In this document: positions 8,332 through 17,142 of the stretch, in pieces
Numbering within the stretch: position 1 is the first letter of the stretch
Layout of the letters: every line of letters begins with the position of its first letter
NCBI GenBank assembly: GCA_017449135.1
Contig: JAFSKE010000109.1
Span: 1-48,717 of the forward strand
Source: Synergistaceae bacterium
Lineage (GTDB): Bacteria; Synergistota; Synergistia; Synergistales; Aminobacteriaceae
Reading direction: 5' to 3'
DNA: 48,717 bases
The notes under the pieces: generated by a model
The model's input: only the letters and a program-made list of their open reading frames with translations
Databases searched by the model: none
What the model was told of the DNA's origin: nothing
Program-made: the position numbers and the translations under genes

Positions 8332-8414
8332 TTGTGCAAGAAAAATGCGTCAAGAATGTTTTTTTAGTGTAAAATAAATAAAATTTTTATGTAGGAGTAG
8401 GAGAGATTAAAATT

Positions 8415-10556
8415 TTGCGAAGGGTTTTTCTATTGTTCCTGTTAATGGTTTTGATTATCACTGTAAATTCTCAAAACGTCTGTGCGTCAACAGGAGGCAA
8501 TACGGGATTAACAGGATTATGGGAATATCCCACAGCTGAAATGCCCGAAGACGGTACAGGAAGATTCGGTTACACAAATGCTTCACCTTACGGATATTAT
8601 TACATCGATTTGGCATGGCTTCCATGGCTTGAAATTAACACGAGGCTTTCGACATTCGGTTCAATTATGACTCCTTACGGCCGTCGTTACATGGATAAGG
8701 CGATAGACATTAAGGCGATGTTATGGCACAGCAAAGATCCTCAAAAATGGATAATGCCTTCGATTGCTTTCGGAGTTGTTGACATTATGGGAACTGAATT
8801 AATGAAAGCATGGTACGGTGCTGCAACATGGCGTTACAAAAATTTTGCCCTGACTTTGGGTTATGGTTCTGACAGATTAAATGGACTTTACGGAGGTTTT
8901 GAAATTGACATTTTCGACTGGTTGACTTTCAAAGCCGAGTACAGCCCTCTTGATTATAATAGAGATATTGTTGACGGACGCAGGGTTATTCCTGACGGAA
9001 AAATGCCCAAGAAAAAATATAACGCCGGAATCGTCTTAAAAGCTCCTTGGGGGACAGAAGGTTCAATCAGTTATCAAAGGGGCAGGGAATGGGTATTTTC
9101 AATCTCTCAGAGAATAAATCTTGCAGGGCCTTACATCGGTAAAAACTCGAAACGTTACAAAGCTCCCAGCGACACAAGAATCCCTGAATGGAACGAAACT
9201 AATCCTCAGGAATTAATCGCAAAAATTAAATCGGGAATCGAAAAATATGTTCGTGTTCGAGATATTGACATTCAATTTGAAGAGACTGAACAGCAAAATA
9301 AAATTTATTTATCATACGAAAATTACGGATATTCTTCACATGCCGAAGCTATGACAAGAGTTTTGGTTGTCTTGGCTGCCGTGATGCCTGAAACTGACGA
9401 ATTAACTTTGATTCATAAAAATGCAGGTGTTCCTGTCGTCAAAGCAACTTTTCCGGGAACTTTGTTATTTGACATTCGAGCAAGAACTTTAAGAGATGAA
9501 GACTCAATGCGAACTGCGATTTTTTCATGGGCAGGCTCTCACGATATTGAAGTCCCTGACGCTAAAAATTTACTTCACAACAAAGCTACTCACGAAGTTA
9601 AAGCGATGGTTACTTACGATCCGAGAATCGATCAGACTCTCGAAAAGGCTTATATGGATCGCTGGAACATCGATTTAATTTACAAAGGGAGATACTATAA
9701 CGGCTGGGGCTCAATCCTTGACATTAAATTCCCTCTCGTTAATAACATTGACACTCAAAATATTTCAGGCTTATGGTGGGAAAAGGATTTGAACGACAAA
9801 ATTAGAATCCAGCAGGCAGGCTTGACATATGCAAACAGATTTTCAAACAACGGAAGATTATGGGCATTCGGTGAAGGCGGCTGGCTCAACGAAGAATGGT
9901 TCGGATTAAATTTCTGGGCAAGATACTACGCTCAAGACGGAAAATGGTGGATCGGTGCGAGGGCTTCGGCGTTCCATGATAGAGATCCTTATTCATTTGC
10001 GGGATTAACTGACGGAGTTTATGTTTACAGAACAGGACACACAAGAGTACTCCCAGCCGATAAAGAATGGAATCTTGCAGGTTGGATTCAGGCGGGGTAT
10101 CATATTACGGATTATAATCTTGACGTTACGGCTTCGTGGGGACGGTTCCTTGACGATGACAAAGGCTACAAACTTGAATTAATCAGACATTGGGACGATA
10201 CTGCAATCGGATTTTATTACATCAACACAGATATTCACGCACCTGATAAAAGCATGACGAGAACAGGCGTTCACCTTGAAATACCGGCCGACAAATGGTT
10301 CGGTACATGGTTTGGAAATTCAAGTTCTCACATTTGGGAACAAGATGTAATGTTCTTATCGACATGGGTTATGGAATCAGGACGTGAAGGAGCAGCAATC
10401 AGAACTCCCGAAAGACTCATGAATCAGTTACGCCCGGTCGCAATGAAGAAAAACGTTTGGAAATTATTAGAGGAATATTGTGCTTATGATGACGGAAACG
10501 AAAACAAAAAGAAGCACAAAGAAGTAACAAGCATTCTTGAATATGTGTTTAAGTAA
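8415..10556 (+). CDS. YjbH-family outer-membrane protein
   Basis: 713 aa, of YjbH-family length. It starts at a TTG after a GGAG-type site (about 8396-8403) and opens with a signal peptide ending near VCAS. Mature protein begins GGNTGLTGLWEYPTAEM, the family's opening block. The rest is rich in aromatic, alternating segments as expected of an outer-membrane beta-barrel. In Enterobacteriaceae yjbEFGH is linked to production of an extracellular polysaccharide. Here it is followed 31 bases later by an SLBB export protein, supporting a role in envelope polysaccharide passage. No glycosyltransferase, flippase or polymerase is nearby, so the polymer is unknown. Confidence 0.8.
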   Translation: MRRVFLLFLLMVLIITVNSQNVCASTGGNTGLTGLWEYPTAEMPEDGTGRFGYTNASPYGYYYIDLAWLPWLEINTRLSTFGSIMTPYGRRYMDKAIDIKAMLWHSKDPQKWIMPSIAFGVVDIMGTELMKAWYGAATWRYKNFALTLGYGSDRLNGLYGGFEIDIFDWLTFKAEYSPLDYNRDIVDGRRVIPDGKMPKKKYNAGIVLKAPWGTEGSISYQRGREWVFSISQRINLAGPYIGKNSKRYKAPSDTRIPEWNETNPQELIAKIKSGIEKYVRVRDIDIQFEETEQQNKIYLSYENYGYSSHAEAMTRVLVVLAAVMPETDELTLIHKNAGVPVVKATFPGTLLFDIRARTLRDEDSMRTAIFSWAGSHDIEVPDAKNLLHNKATHEVKAMVTYDPRIDQTLEKAYMDRWNIDLIYKGRYYNGWGSILDIKFPLVNNIDTQNISGLWWEKDLNDKIRIQQAGLTYANRFSNNGRLWAFGEGGWLNEEWFGLNFWARYYAQDGKWWIGARASAFHDRDPYSFAGLTDGVYVYRTGHTRVLPADKEWNLAGWIQAGYHITDYNLDVTASWGRFLDDDKGYKLELIRHWDDTAIGFYYINTDIHAPDKSMTRTGVHLEIPADKWFGTWFGNSSSHIWEQDVMFLSTWVMESGREGAAIRTPERLMNQLRPVAMKKNVWKLLEEYCAYDDGNENKKKHKEVTSILEYVFK

Positions 10557-10587
10557 AAAATAAATTATGAGGTGAAAATATTTTATT

Positions 10588-13008
10588 ATGCGGAAAAAAA
10601 TTTTAGTGCTTTTTATGACGTTATTTTTGTTATTTATTCTTAACTCGTGCTCTTATGCCTCCTCTGCCGCCGAAAGAGCTTTGCGAGCCGATCGTTTCAG
10701 CACTATCACGTCGAGCGGATCATCTTCGACACGTTCAAATACTCAGACTCAAAATCGAACGGGAACAGGGCAAAATCAGAATCAACAGAATGACAGGCAG
10801 ACTCAGATTAATAACATTAATAAACGTTTAATCGAGGATCTGAACCCTGAAGTTCTTTCACGTTATCCCGAATTATTCGACATTGAGCCTTTGACATCTG
10901 ATGATATTCCTTTAACGAATGATGAGATTAACGCACTCTTCGACGAAATTTTATCTTCTCAAAACGAAGTAAAAGAAGAAAAACCAAAACGAAGAAGGCG
11001 ACGAAGATATTTAGATCCTAATTACAACCCTCAACAAGGCACAAACACTAACGGAAATTATCCGATGATTGTTGAGGAAGAGGAAGAAGAAGATAAAAAG
11101 CCGAAAACTTATCAAAGCCCGATTAATCAGTTATTCCGACGAATCCCACGTTATGGAATGTCTTTTTTCAGACGCACTCAATTAGCTTATGAAGCAATGG
11201 AGACTGCTCCCGTAACTCAGGATTACAGAATCGGTGTAGGCGATGAAATGACCTTAACCGTTTGGGGAATACCTGAAGAAGGAATTTATGATTTTATTGT
11301 CAACAGGGACGGCACAGCTTCAATACCTCGAATCGGAACTATCAGAATCGCAGGTTACACCTTAACCGAAGCCGAAAGAATTGTCAGATCAAGATTGAAT
11401 CAATATTACACGGGATTTCAGATGAGTCTTGCGACAGGGAAATTAAATTCAATCATGGTCTACGTAACAGGAAATGCACGAAGACCCGGAGCTTATACGA
11501 TTTCGTCATTCTCAACGCTGGTTAATGCCTTGTTAGCGTCCGGAGGGCCTTCACTTAACGGAAGCATGAGAAAAATTGAGCTTAAACGTAACGGCAGAAC
11601 TGTTGCTGTTTTCGATATGTACGCAATGCTTTTGAGGGGCGATAAAACTCAAGATGTCAGACTTCAAGCCGGAGACGTGATTTATATTCCTCCTGTAGGT
11701 GCTTTGGTCGGAATTGCAGGAGAGATTCAGACACCCGGAATTTATGAGCTTAACGGTTCAACAAGAGTTGAAGATCTGTTATACATAATCGGAGGATTTA
11801 ACGCCAGAACTTCAAAGAATCGTTTACAATATTTCAGAATCTCTAATAATTCCTATGTCGGAGCTTTTGAAGGAGACATGGAACAATTCGAGAATTTTGA
11901 ACTTCAGGACGGCGATATAATTCGTTTATTCCCGATTGTGAACATCTCAAAAACTGCTACGATTTACGGAACTTTAATGAAGCCTGGAACTTATGCAATC
12001 ATACCCGGACAGACAAAAGTTGCTGACATTATTAACCGTGCCGGAGGATTGAAGCCCACCGCTGCCGACACTGCCGAAATCACCCGTGTAACTCCGACTC
12101 TTCAGGGGCCTGTAAGCGAACGATTTACGATTAATATTGCTGATGCTCTACGTGGCGATCCTGCTAATAACATTGCTCTTGAGGATCACGATCAGATTAC
12201 TGTAATGGTAATTCCTGAATGGAGACAACAAGCTCAAGTTAAAATTGAAGGTGAAGTTAAGAGACCCGGAACTTACTCAATGTTACCCGGCGAAAGACTT
12301 TCGGATTTAATTACACGTGCAGGAGGATTCACATCGAGGGCATTTTTAAGGGGAGCAATGTTTACGAGAGTCAGCGTTGCTGAGGAACAAAAAGAAGCTC
12401 TTGAAAAAATGGCTGACAGAATGGAACGTGAAGTCTTACAGGCAATGCAGAACTTATCCGCCTCATCAAGTGCGAATAAAGATGTTCTTAATGCTGAATA
12501 TGACAGACGACTTGATTTAATCGACACTTTAAGAGACATTGACATCATGGGCAGAGTCATAACTAAAATCGACACTCCGCAAAATATAATCGGGACTGAG
12601 TGGGATTATGAATTACAGGACGGCGACGTTCTCAAAATCCCCGAAACTCCTTTAACCGTAAATATCATGGGAGCTGTTTACTCATCGTCAACTCACATTT
12701 ATCACCCGAACATGGGAGTAAACGCTTACATCAATGCTGCGGGAGGAGCTTTGAAAAATGCACACAAACGACTTGTTTATCTCTTAAAGAGCGACGGAAC
12801 TACAATAAGGCTTACACGAAATACAGCGATGTTAAGTTCAAAGGAATGGAAAGCCCCGCGAGGTTATTCCGCAAAAGTTGAACCCGGCGACACAATCGTT
12901 GTACCTGTAAAATATCGTGATCGTCTTAGCTTTGAAAATGTCAGAGATACGATTGACGTTATTTACAAAATTGCTGTTGCTGTCGGCGTTATTCTTGACA
13001 AAAATTAA
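10588..13008 (+). CDS. SLBB-domain polysaccharide export protein (Wza/KpsD-like)
   Basis: 806 aa. The signal sequence ends LFILNSCSYAS; Cys at LNSC gives a lipobox-like site, although N at -2 is unusual. A Gln/Asn-rich linker and opposite-charge clusters (poly-Arg, then poly-Glu) follow up to about residue 175. The Poly_export domain (DYRIGVGDEMTLTVWG) begins near 210. About five SLBB repeats follow (MVYVTGNARRPGAYT, LVGIAGEIQTPGIYE, ATIYGTLMKPGTYA, VKIEGEVKRPGTYS, VNIMGAVYSS). A hydrophobic end (VIYKIAVAVGVIL) could be a membrane anchor. Known relatives form outer-membrane polysaccharide channels. The gene sits between the YjbH and DUF4177-like genes. Confidence 0.88.
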   Translation: MRKKILVLFMTLFLLFILNSCSYASSAAERALRADRFSTITSSGSSSTRSNTQTQNRTGTGQNQNQQNDRQTQINNINKRLIEDLNPEVLSRYPELFDIEPLTSDDIPLTNDEINALFDEILSSQNEVKEEKPKRRRRRRYLDPNYNPQQGTNTNGNYPMIVEEEEEEDKKPKTYQSPINQLFRRIPRYGMSFFRRTQLAYEAMETAPVTQDYRIGVGDEMTLTVWGIPEEGIYDFIVNRDGTASIPRIGTIRIAGYTLTEAERIVRSRLNQYYTGFQMSLATGKLNSIMVYVTGNARRPGAYTISSFSTLVNALLASGGPSLNGSMRKIELKRNGRTVAVFDMYAMLLRGDKTQDVRLQAGDVIYIPPVGALVGIAGEIQTPGIYELNGSTRVEDLLYIIGGFNARTSKNRLQYFRISNNSYVGAFEGDMEQFENFELQDGDIIRLFPIVNISKTATIYGTLMKPGTYAIIPGQTKVADIINRAGGLKPTAADTAEITRVTPTLQGPVSERFTINIADALRGDPANNIALEDHDQITVMVIPEWRQQAQVKIEGEVKRPGTYSMLPGERLSDLITRAGGFTSRAFLRGAMFTRVSVAEEQKEALEKMADRMEREVLQAMQNLSASSSANKDVLNAEYDRRLDLIDTLRDIDIMGRVITKIDTPQNIIGTEWDYELQDGDVLKIPETPLTVNIMGAVYSSSTHIYHPNMGVNAYINAAGGALKNAHKRLVYLLKSDGTTIRLTRNTAMLSSKEWKAPRGYSAKVEPGDTIVVPVKYRDRLSFENVRDTIDVIYKIAVAVGVILDKN

Positions 13009-13029
13009 AAGGAGGGTTTTTATAAAGTC

Positions 13030-13293
13030 ATGAAAAAATTTTTTCTCGCATTATGTTTAGTTTTAGTGTTTTCGTTTACTGCTTATGCAAAAGGGAAATT
13101 TGAATATAAACTTGTCCCGCTGGGTTCTTTGACATCGCTGCAGAAATCAAAAGAGGCTGCAAAACGCACTCAACAGGTTGAGGAATTATTGAATCAGTAC
13201 GGCGAAGAAGGCTGGGAAATTGCAGAGATTTTCGCTGTAAGGACAACTTTTGATCCAAACGTCTTTTTCGTAATCATGAAAAAAGAACTTTAG
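13030..13293 (+). CDS. Small secreted DUF4177-like protein
   Basis: 87 aa with a signal peptide (MKKFFLALCLVLVFSFTAYA). The mature part, starting KGKFEYKLVPL and containing LLNQYGEEGWEIAEIFAV and FFVIMKKEL, matches the DUF4177 pattern (YkvV..., LN..G.eGWEl, lkr). Function of the domain is unknown. It lies 21 bases after the SLBB gene with GGAGG upstream and is followed by a terminator, so it is the last gene of this three-gene unit. Confidence 0.75.
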   Translation: MKKFFLALCLVLVFSFTAYAKGKFEYKLVPLGSLTSLQKSKEAAKRTQQVEELLNQYGEEGWEIAEIFAVRTTFDPNVFFVIMKKEL

Positions 13294-13321
13294 AACGCTT
13301 TTTGTGTAATAATCGCAATGT

Positions 13322-13355
13322 GGGTGGGTGAACTTTTTTGCCCTCCCTTTTTTTT
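13322..13355 (+). terminator. Intrinsic terminator after the YjbH-SLBB-DUF4177 unit
   Basis: GGGTGGG (13322-13328) pairs with CCCTCCC (13341-13347) with one central T-T mismatch. Eight Ts follow at 13348-13355. Confidence 0.7.
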
Positions 13356-13413
13356 GTGTGTTGATGTAAAATTATTTGAAAATTTTTTGTTTTTCAGGAG
13401 TGATTTAATAATC

Positions 13414-14880
13414 ATGTTGGCTTTAATAAAATTGAGCCCCGTAATAGTATTAGGTTTATTAATGCGTTGGGGAAATGCCGGAGAATCAATGGACGTTTTA
13501 ATGGCAGCTCCTCTTGCGTTAGTGTACGCAATTATAATCGGAATGGTTTTCGCCAAAGTCCGTTTCAATGATTTAATGGACGCAGCAATCGAAAATTTGA
13601 AACATATTCTTGTTGTTTTTTTGATTTTGCAGATGGCTTATGCAGTTGCTACGTGTTTCATGGAAACCGGAGTCGCCGCTTCAATAATCAACATGGCCTT
13701 ATCATTGGGATTGACAGCAAAACTTGTCGCCGTTACGTCTTTAATAGTAACTTCGATTTTGTCAATCGCTACAGGGACTTCGTGGGGAACATTCGCAGCC
13801 TGCGCACCGATTTTCTTATGGTTAAATCACATTGTCGGAGGAAGTGTAATTCTCACGACAGCAGCAATCGCCGGAGGTTCATGTTTCGGAGATAACATCG
13901 GATTAATTTCCGATACAACGGTCGTAAGTTCAAGTTTACAGGGAGTTCAAGTTGTTGACAGAGTCAGACATCAGGGCGTATGGTCGTTTTTATGTTTGTT
14001 AGCCGGTGCAGCAGCGTTTTATTTTGCAGCGGTGAACATGGGACTCCCCGACACAATCGGAAATGCTAATGAGGCAATCGCTCAAATTCCCGACTCGGTT
14101 TGGAAAGCCCTTGAGGAAAAACGCCCCGCAGCCGTTACGTTATTAAATCAGGTTAAAGCAGGAGTCCCGTATTATATGGTAGTACCGTTAATTTGTGTTT
14201 TAGTTCTCGCCGCAATCGGAACGAATACTCTTGTATGTTTGGGAACAGGAATTTTTGCGTCATTAATTTTCGGTTACTTTGCAGGAACAGTTACAAGTGT
14301 CGTGAAATTCATTGAGCTTGTGCAGTCAAGTTTTGCCGATGCCGGAAGCTGGGTTATAGTAATGATGTTATGGATCGGAGCATTCGGAGGCGTTATGGGA
14401 AAAATGGACGCTTTCGAGGGAATTGCAAAATTAGTTATGAAGTTCGTTAAGAAAGTCAGACATTTAATGTTTGCGAACGGACTTTTATGTTTATTGGGCA
14501 ACGCAGCTCTTGCTGACGAAATGGCTCAAATCGTAACGATGAGTCCGATTATCAAAGACTTAACCGAAAAACACGTTAAGGGCGACGCAAAAGCAATGTA
14601 TAAATTATCGTTGAGAAATGCAACATTTGCCGATGCAATGGGTGTGTTCGGATCGCAGTTAATCCCTTGGCACGTTTACCTTGCATACTTCGTAGGAATA
14701 ATTTATGCGGTTTATCCTTTAGCTGAAGGAACCGTCAGCATTATGGATATGATAACTCATAATTATCTCGCTTGGATTGCAGTATTGTCGATGTTGTTAT
14801 TGACATTAACCGGCCTTGACAGATTCATTCCGTTATTCAGACTTCCTTCTGAACCCGAAGTTGAATTAATCAGGGAATAA
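13414..14880 (+). CDS. Na+/H+ antiporter NhaC-family membrane protein
   Basis: 488 aa from the ATG at 13414. An in-frame start at 13318 is rejected because it lies upstream of the terminator hairpin; AGGAG at 13396-13400 serves the later start. The protein is almost all membrane segments (roughly 11-13). Blocks such as SIATGTSWGTFAACAPI, AGGSCFGDNIGLISDTT and GNAALADEMAQIV are typical of the NhaC/arginine-antiporter-like family. It probably exchanges Na+ for H+, or an organic ion, across the inner membrane; the ion is not settled by sequence. trpF follows at once. Confidence 0.85.
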   Translation: MLALIKLSPVIVLGLLMRWGNAGESMDVLMAAPLALVYAIIIGMVFAKVRFNDLMDAAIENLKHILVVFLILQMAYAVATCFMETGVAASIINMALSLGLTAKLVAVTSLIVTSILSIATGTSWGTFAACAPIFLWLNHIVGGSVILTTAAIAGGSCFGDNIGLISDTTVVSSSLQGVQVVDRVRHQGVWSFLCLLAGAAAFYFAAVNMGLPDTIGNANEAIAQIPDSVWKALEEKRPAAVTLLNQVKAGVPYYMVVPLICVLVLAAIGTNTLVCLGTGIFASLIFGYFAGTVTSVVKFIELVQSSFADAGSWVIVMMLWIGAFGGVMGKMDAFEGIAKLVMKFVKKVRHLMFANGLLCLLGNAALADEMAQIVTMSPIIKDLTEKHVKGDAKAMYKLSLRNATFADAMGVFGSQLIPWHVYLAYFVGIIYAVYPLAEGTVSIMDMITHNYLAWIAVLSMLLLTLTGLDRFIPLFRLPSEPEVELIRE

Positions 14881-14928
14881 AAGTTGACACCCTCCGCCTC
14901 TTTATGGTGGGGGGATAAATATATTAAA

Positions 14929-15543
14929 ATGGTAAAAGTTAAAATCTGTGGAATATGTCATGAAGTCGAAATCGGGATTATGAATGAATTAATGCCTGAT
15001 TATGTCGGGTTTGTGTTCGTTCAGAAAAGCCGTCATTTTATTGCGCCCGAACACGCAAGTTTATTACGTTCAAAATTAAAAAACGGAATAAAATCTGTCG
15101 GAGTTTTCTCGAACGCTTCATTAAGAACAGTTGCAATGTGTGTCGAAGTCGCAGGGCTTAACATGGTTCAATTACACGGCGACGAAACCGGAGAATATAT
15201 TGCTTCATTGCGTGAATATATTAAAGTTCCAATTATGAAAGTCTTTACGGTTCAAAAGCAGATTGATGCGGAAAAAGCTATGTATTCAACTGCCGATTAT
15301 ATTATGCTTGACGGGGGAAATGCAGGCGACGGAAAAACTTTTGACTGGTCATTAATCGGAAATGTAAGACGAAAATTTTTCCTGTCAGGAGGATTAACTC
15401 CCGAAAACATGAATAAAGCCTTAATTTTAGATCCCCAGCCTTATGCCTTAAACGTAAATTCAGGAGTCGAAGCAAATAAATTAAAAGATTACAGGAAAGT
15501 AATGAAATTTATTTCGGGCGTAAAAAGTTTCAAGCGAAATTAA
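14929..15543 (+). CDS. trpF: Phosphoribosylanthranilate isomerase
   Basis: Catalyses the Amadori rearrangement of phosphoribosylanthranilate to CdRP in tryptophan synthesis. 204 aa, a single TIM barrel. The catalytic cysteine is in VKICGI, the catalytic aspartate in YIMLDGG, and phosphate-binding segments are GDGKTFDW and FLSGGLTPENM. The ATG at 14929 is chosen because the protein then starts at the first barrel strand; an in-frame TTG at 14884 would add 15 residues with no homology. No other trp gene is in the window, and its neighbours are transporters. Confidence 0.93.
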   Translation: MVKVKICGICHEVEIGIMNELMPDYVGFVFVQKSRHFIAPEHASLLRSKLKNGIKSVGVFSNASLRTVAMCVEVAGLNMVQLHGDETGEYIASLREYIKVPIMKVFTVQKQIDAEKAMYSTADYIMLDGGNAGDGKTFDWSLIGNVRRKFFLSGGLTPENMNKALILDPQPYALNVNSGVEANKLKDYRKVMKFISGVKSFKRN

Positions 15544-15553
15544 ATATCAATAA

Positions 15554-16417
15554 ATGTTAAAAGTTTTTCTTTCAGGGATTTTATGGGGAACGATAGGAAT
15601 TTTCGTAAATGAATTAAATTCACTCGGAGCAGGTTCCTCACTTATACCGTTTTTAAGAATGTCATGTGCTTTTATCATAATGTTAGCCGTTTCATTTTTG
15701 AAATTCGGGAAAAAAATATTAATTCGTGATAAAAAATCTATTTTCTTTTGTGTTCTGTTAGGTTTTATCTGCAACGGTCTTTTCAATATTTTTTACACTG
15801 CCTCAATTAAATTAAACGGTGTCGGAATTGCCTGCATTTTAATGTACACAGCTCCCGTCTTTACTGCATTAGCATCAAGATTATTATTTCACGAAAAATT
15901 TTCAAGATTAAAAGCTGCTGCCTTAGTCATAAATATTTTAGGCTGTATTTTGACTGTTACGAAAACAGGAAGTTCAATAGGCTTCGGAGGATTGACGGGA
16001 ATTTTGGCGGGAGTAGGAACAGGATTTTGTTACGGAATGGCACCGATTTTCGGAAAATTTGCGGGAGAAAAAACAGATTCCATGATTGTAAGCATGTACA
16101 GTTATTTTTTTGCCGTAATATTTTTGATGATATTTTCAATGCCTGATTTCAAACCTGTAATTGAAAATTCAAAAATTTTGTATGTCGGATTTCTTTACGG
16201 ATTAATTCCTACAGCATTAACTTATGTAATTTATTATGATGCCGTGAAAAAAATTAAAGACACAAGCAAAGTTCCCGTTATTGCTTCGATCGAACCTGTT
16301 ACGGCCGTTTTAGTCGGAATAGTATTATATAATGAAGAAATTAGTTTAATTAATTTAATGGGATTTATAATAGTTCTTTTTTCGATTGCTATAATGATAA
16401 AGGAAAAAGAAAAATAA
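15554..16417 (+). CDS. EamA-family (DMT) permease
   Basis: 287 aa, about ten hydrophobic segments arranged as two EamA repeats. The first opens FLSGILWGTIGIFVNELN; the second has SIEPVTAVLVGIVLYNEEIS, the hallmark ending of the second repeat. The family exports or imports metabolites such as amino acids; substrate unknown. It begins 10 bases after trpF, so the two are probably co-transcribed, which hints at an aromatic compound but does not prove it. Confidence 0.88.
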   Translation: MLKVFLSGILWGTIGIFVNELNSLGAGSSLIPFLRMSCAFIIMLAVSFLKFGKKILIRDKKSIFFCVLLGFICNGLFNIFYTASIKLNGVGIACILMYTAPVFTALASRLLFHEKFSRLKAAALVINILGCILTVTKTGSSIGFGGLTGILAGVGTGFCYGMAPIFGKFAGEKTDSMIVSMYSYFFAVIFLMIFSMPDFKPVIENSKILYVGFLYGLIPTALTYVIYYDAVKKIKDTSKVPVIASIEPVTAVLVGIVLYNEEISLINLMGFIIVLFSIAIMIKEKEK

Positions 16418-16443
16418 ATTTTTGATACAGGTGATTAAATAAA

Positions 16444-17142
16444 ATGTCGAAAATTGCAGTGGCAGTTTTGAACCGTAAAGGCGGAGTAGGCAAGACAACC
16501 GTTTCGGTGATAATTTCTCAGATTGCTTTGATAAGACACAATAAAGTTCTTGCCATTGATTTAGACCCTTCGAGGAATTTTTCTGACGCATTGGGATTCA
16601 TGAAAAATTATTTCAAGGATTCTTTGAGAATTAAGGACACACTCGAAGATGATGACGCAGGAGCAGAGGAAGAATGGATCGTAATTGACTGTCCTCCAAA
16701 TCTTGATGAAGCCTCAAAACATGCGATTGATTTTGCAGATATAGTTCTTGTACCGGTGAGGCCGGATTTCTTTTCGCTTTCAAATTTGGGAGTGATGTAC
16801 AACGCCGCTAAAAAATCCGGGAAGGAAAAAGCCCAGCTCCCATTGGTAAAACTCGGTTATGATACTTCGGCCATGAGCAAAATTGCGAATCAGATTATTG
16901 CCGAGAGAGAATATCCCGTTGCTGAAGATTTGCCATTACATAAACACATTCCCTACAATATTACATCAGGCCGTGTATGGTCAAGCGGATTGATTGCACG
17001 TTCACGACAGCCCTACGAAAAATTATATGACAAAATCCTGAAAGCCATTGACAAATTGAAAGACGGAATTTCAGATATTAACGAAGTCTGGACTGACAGA
17101 AAAGACGGAAAAGAGGACGATGCTGAAAATGAGAATTTCTAA
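16444..17142 (+). CDS. ParA/MinD-like ATPase
   Basis: 232 aa. Deviant Walker A RKGGVGKTT (residues 11-19), A' region IDLDPSRN (D39, D41) and Walker B WIVIDCPPN (D82), followed by DIVLVPVRPDFFSL. It lacks the N-terminal DNA-binding extension of plasmid ParA, so it is of the short chromosomal type. No parB is nearby. Its 3' end overlaps the next gene by 23 bases in another frame, suggesting coupled translation and joint function. Roles in the family include DNA segregation and positioning of surface or chemosensory complexes. Confidence 0.87.
   Translation: MSKIAVAVLNRKGGVGKTTVSVIISQIALIRHNKVLAIDLDPSRNFSDALGFMKNYFKDSLRIKDTLEDDDAGAEEEWIVIDCPPNLDEASKHAIDFADIVLVPVRPDFFSLSNLGVMYNAAKKSGKEKAQLPLVKLGYDTSAMSKIANQIIAEREYPVAEDLPLHKHIPYNITSGRVWSSGLIARSRQPYEKLYDKILKAIDKLKDGISDINEVWTDRKDGKEDDAENENF

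Noticed and set aside
13318-13413. N-terminal extension of the NhaC-family protein
   Set aside because: It would start at the terminator hairpin and encode residues off the T-tract; a proper ribosome binding site lies before 13414.
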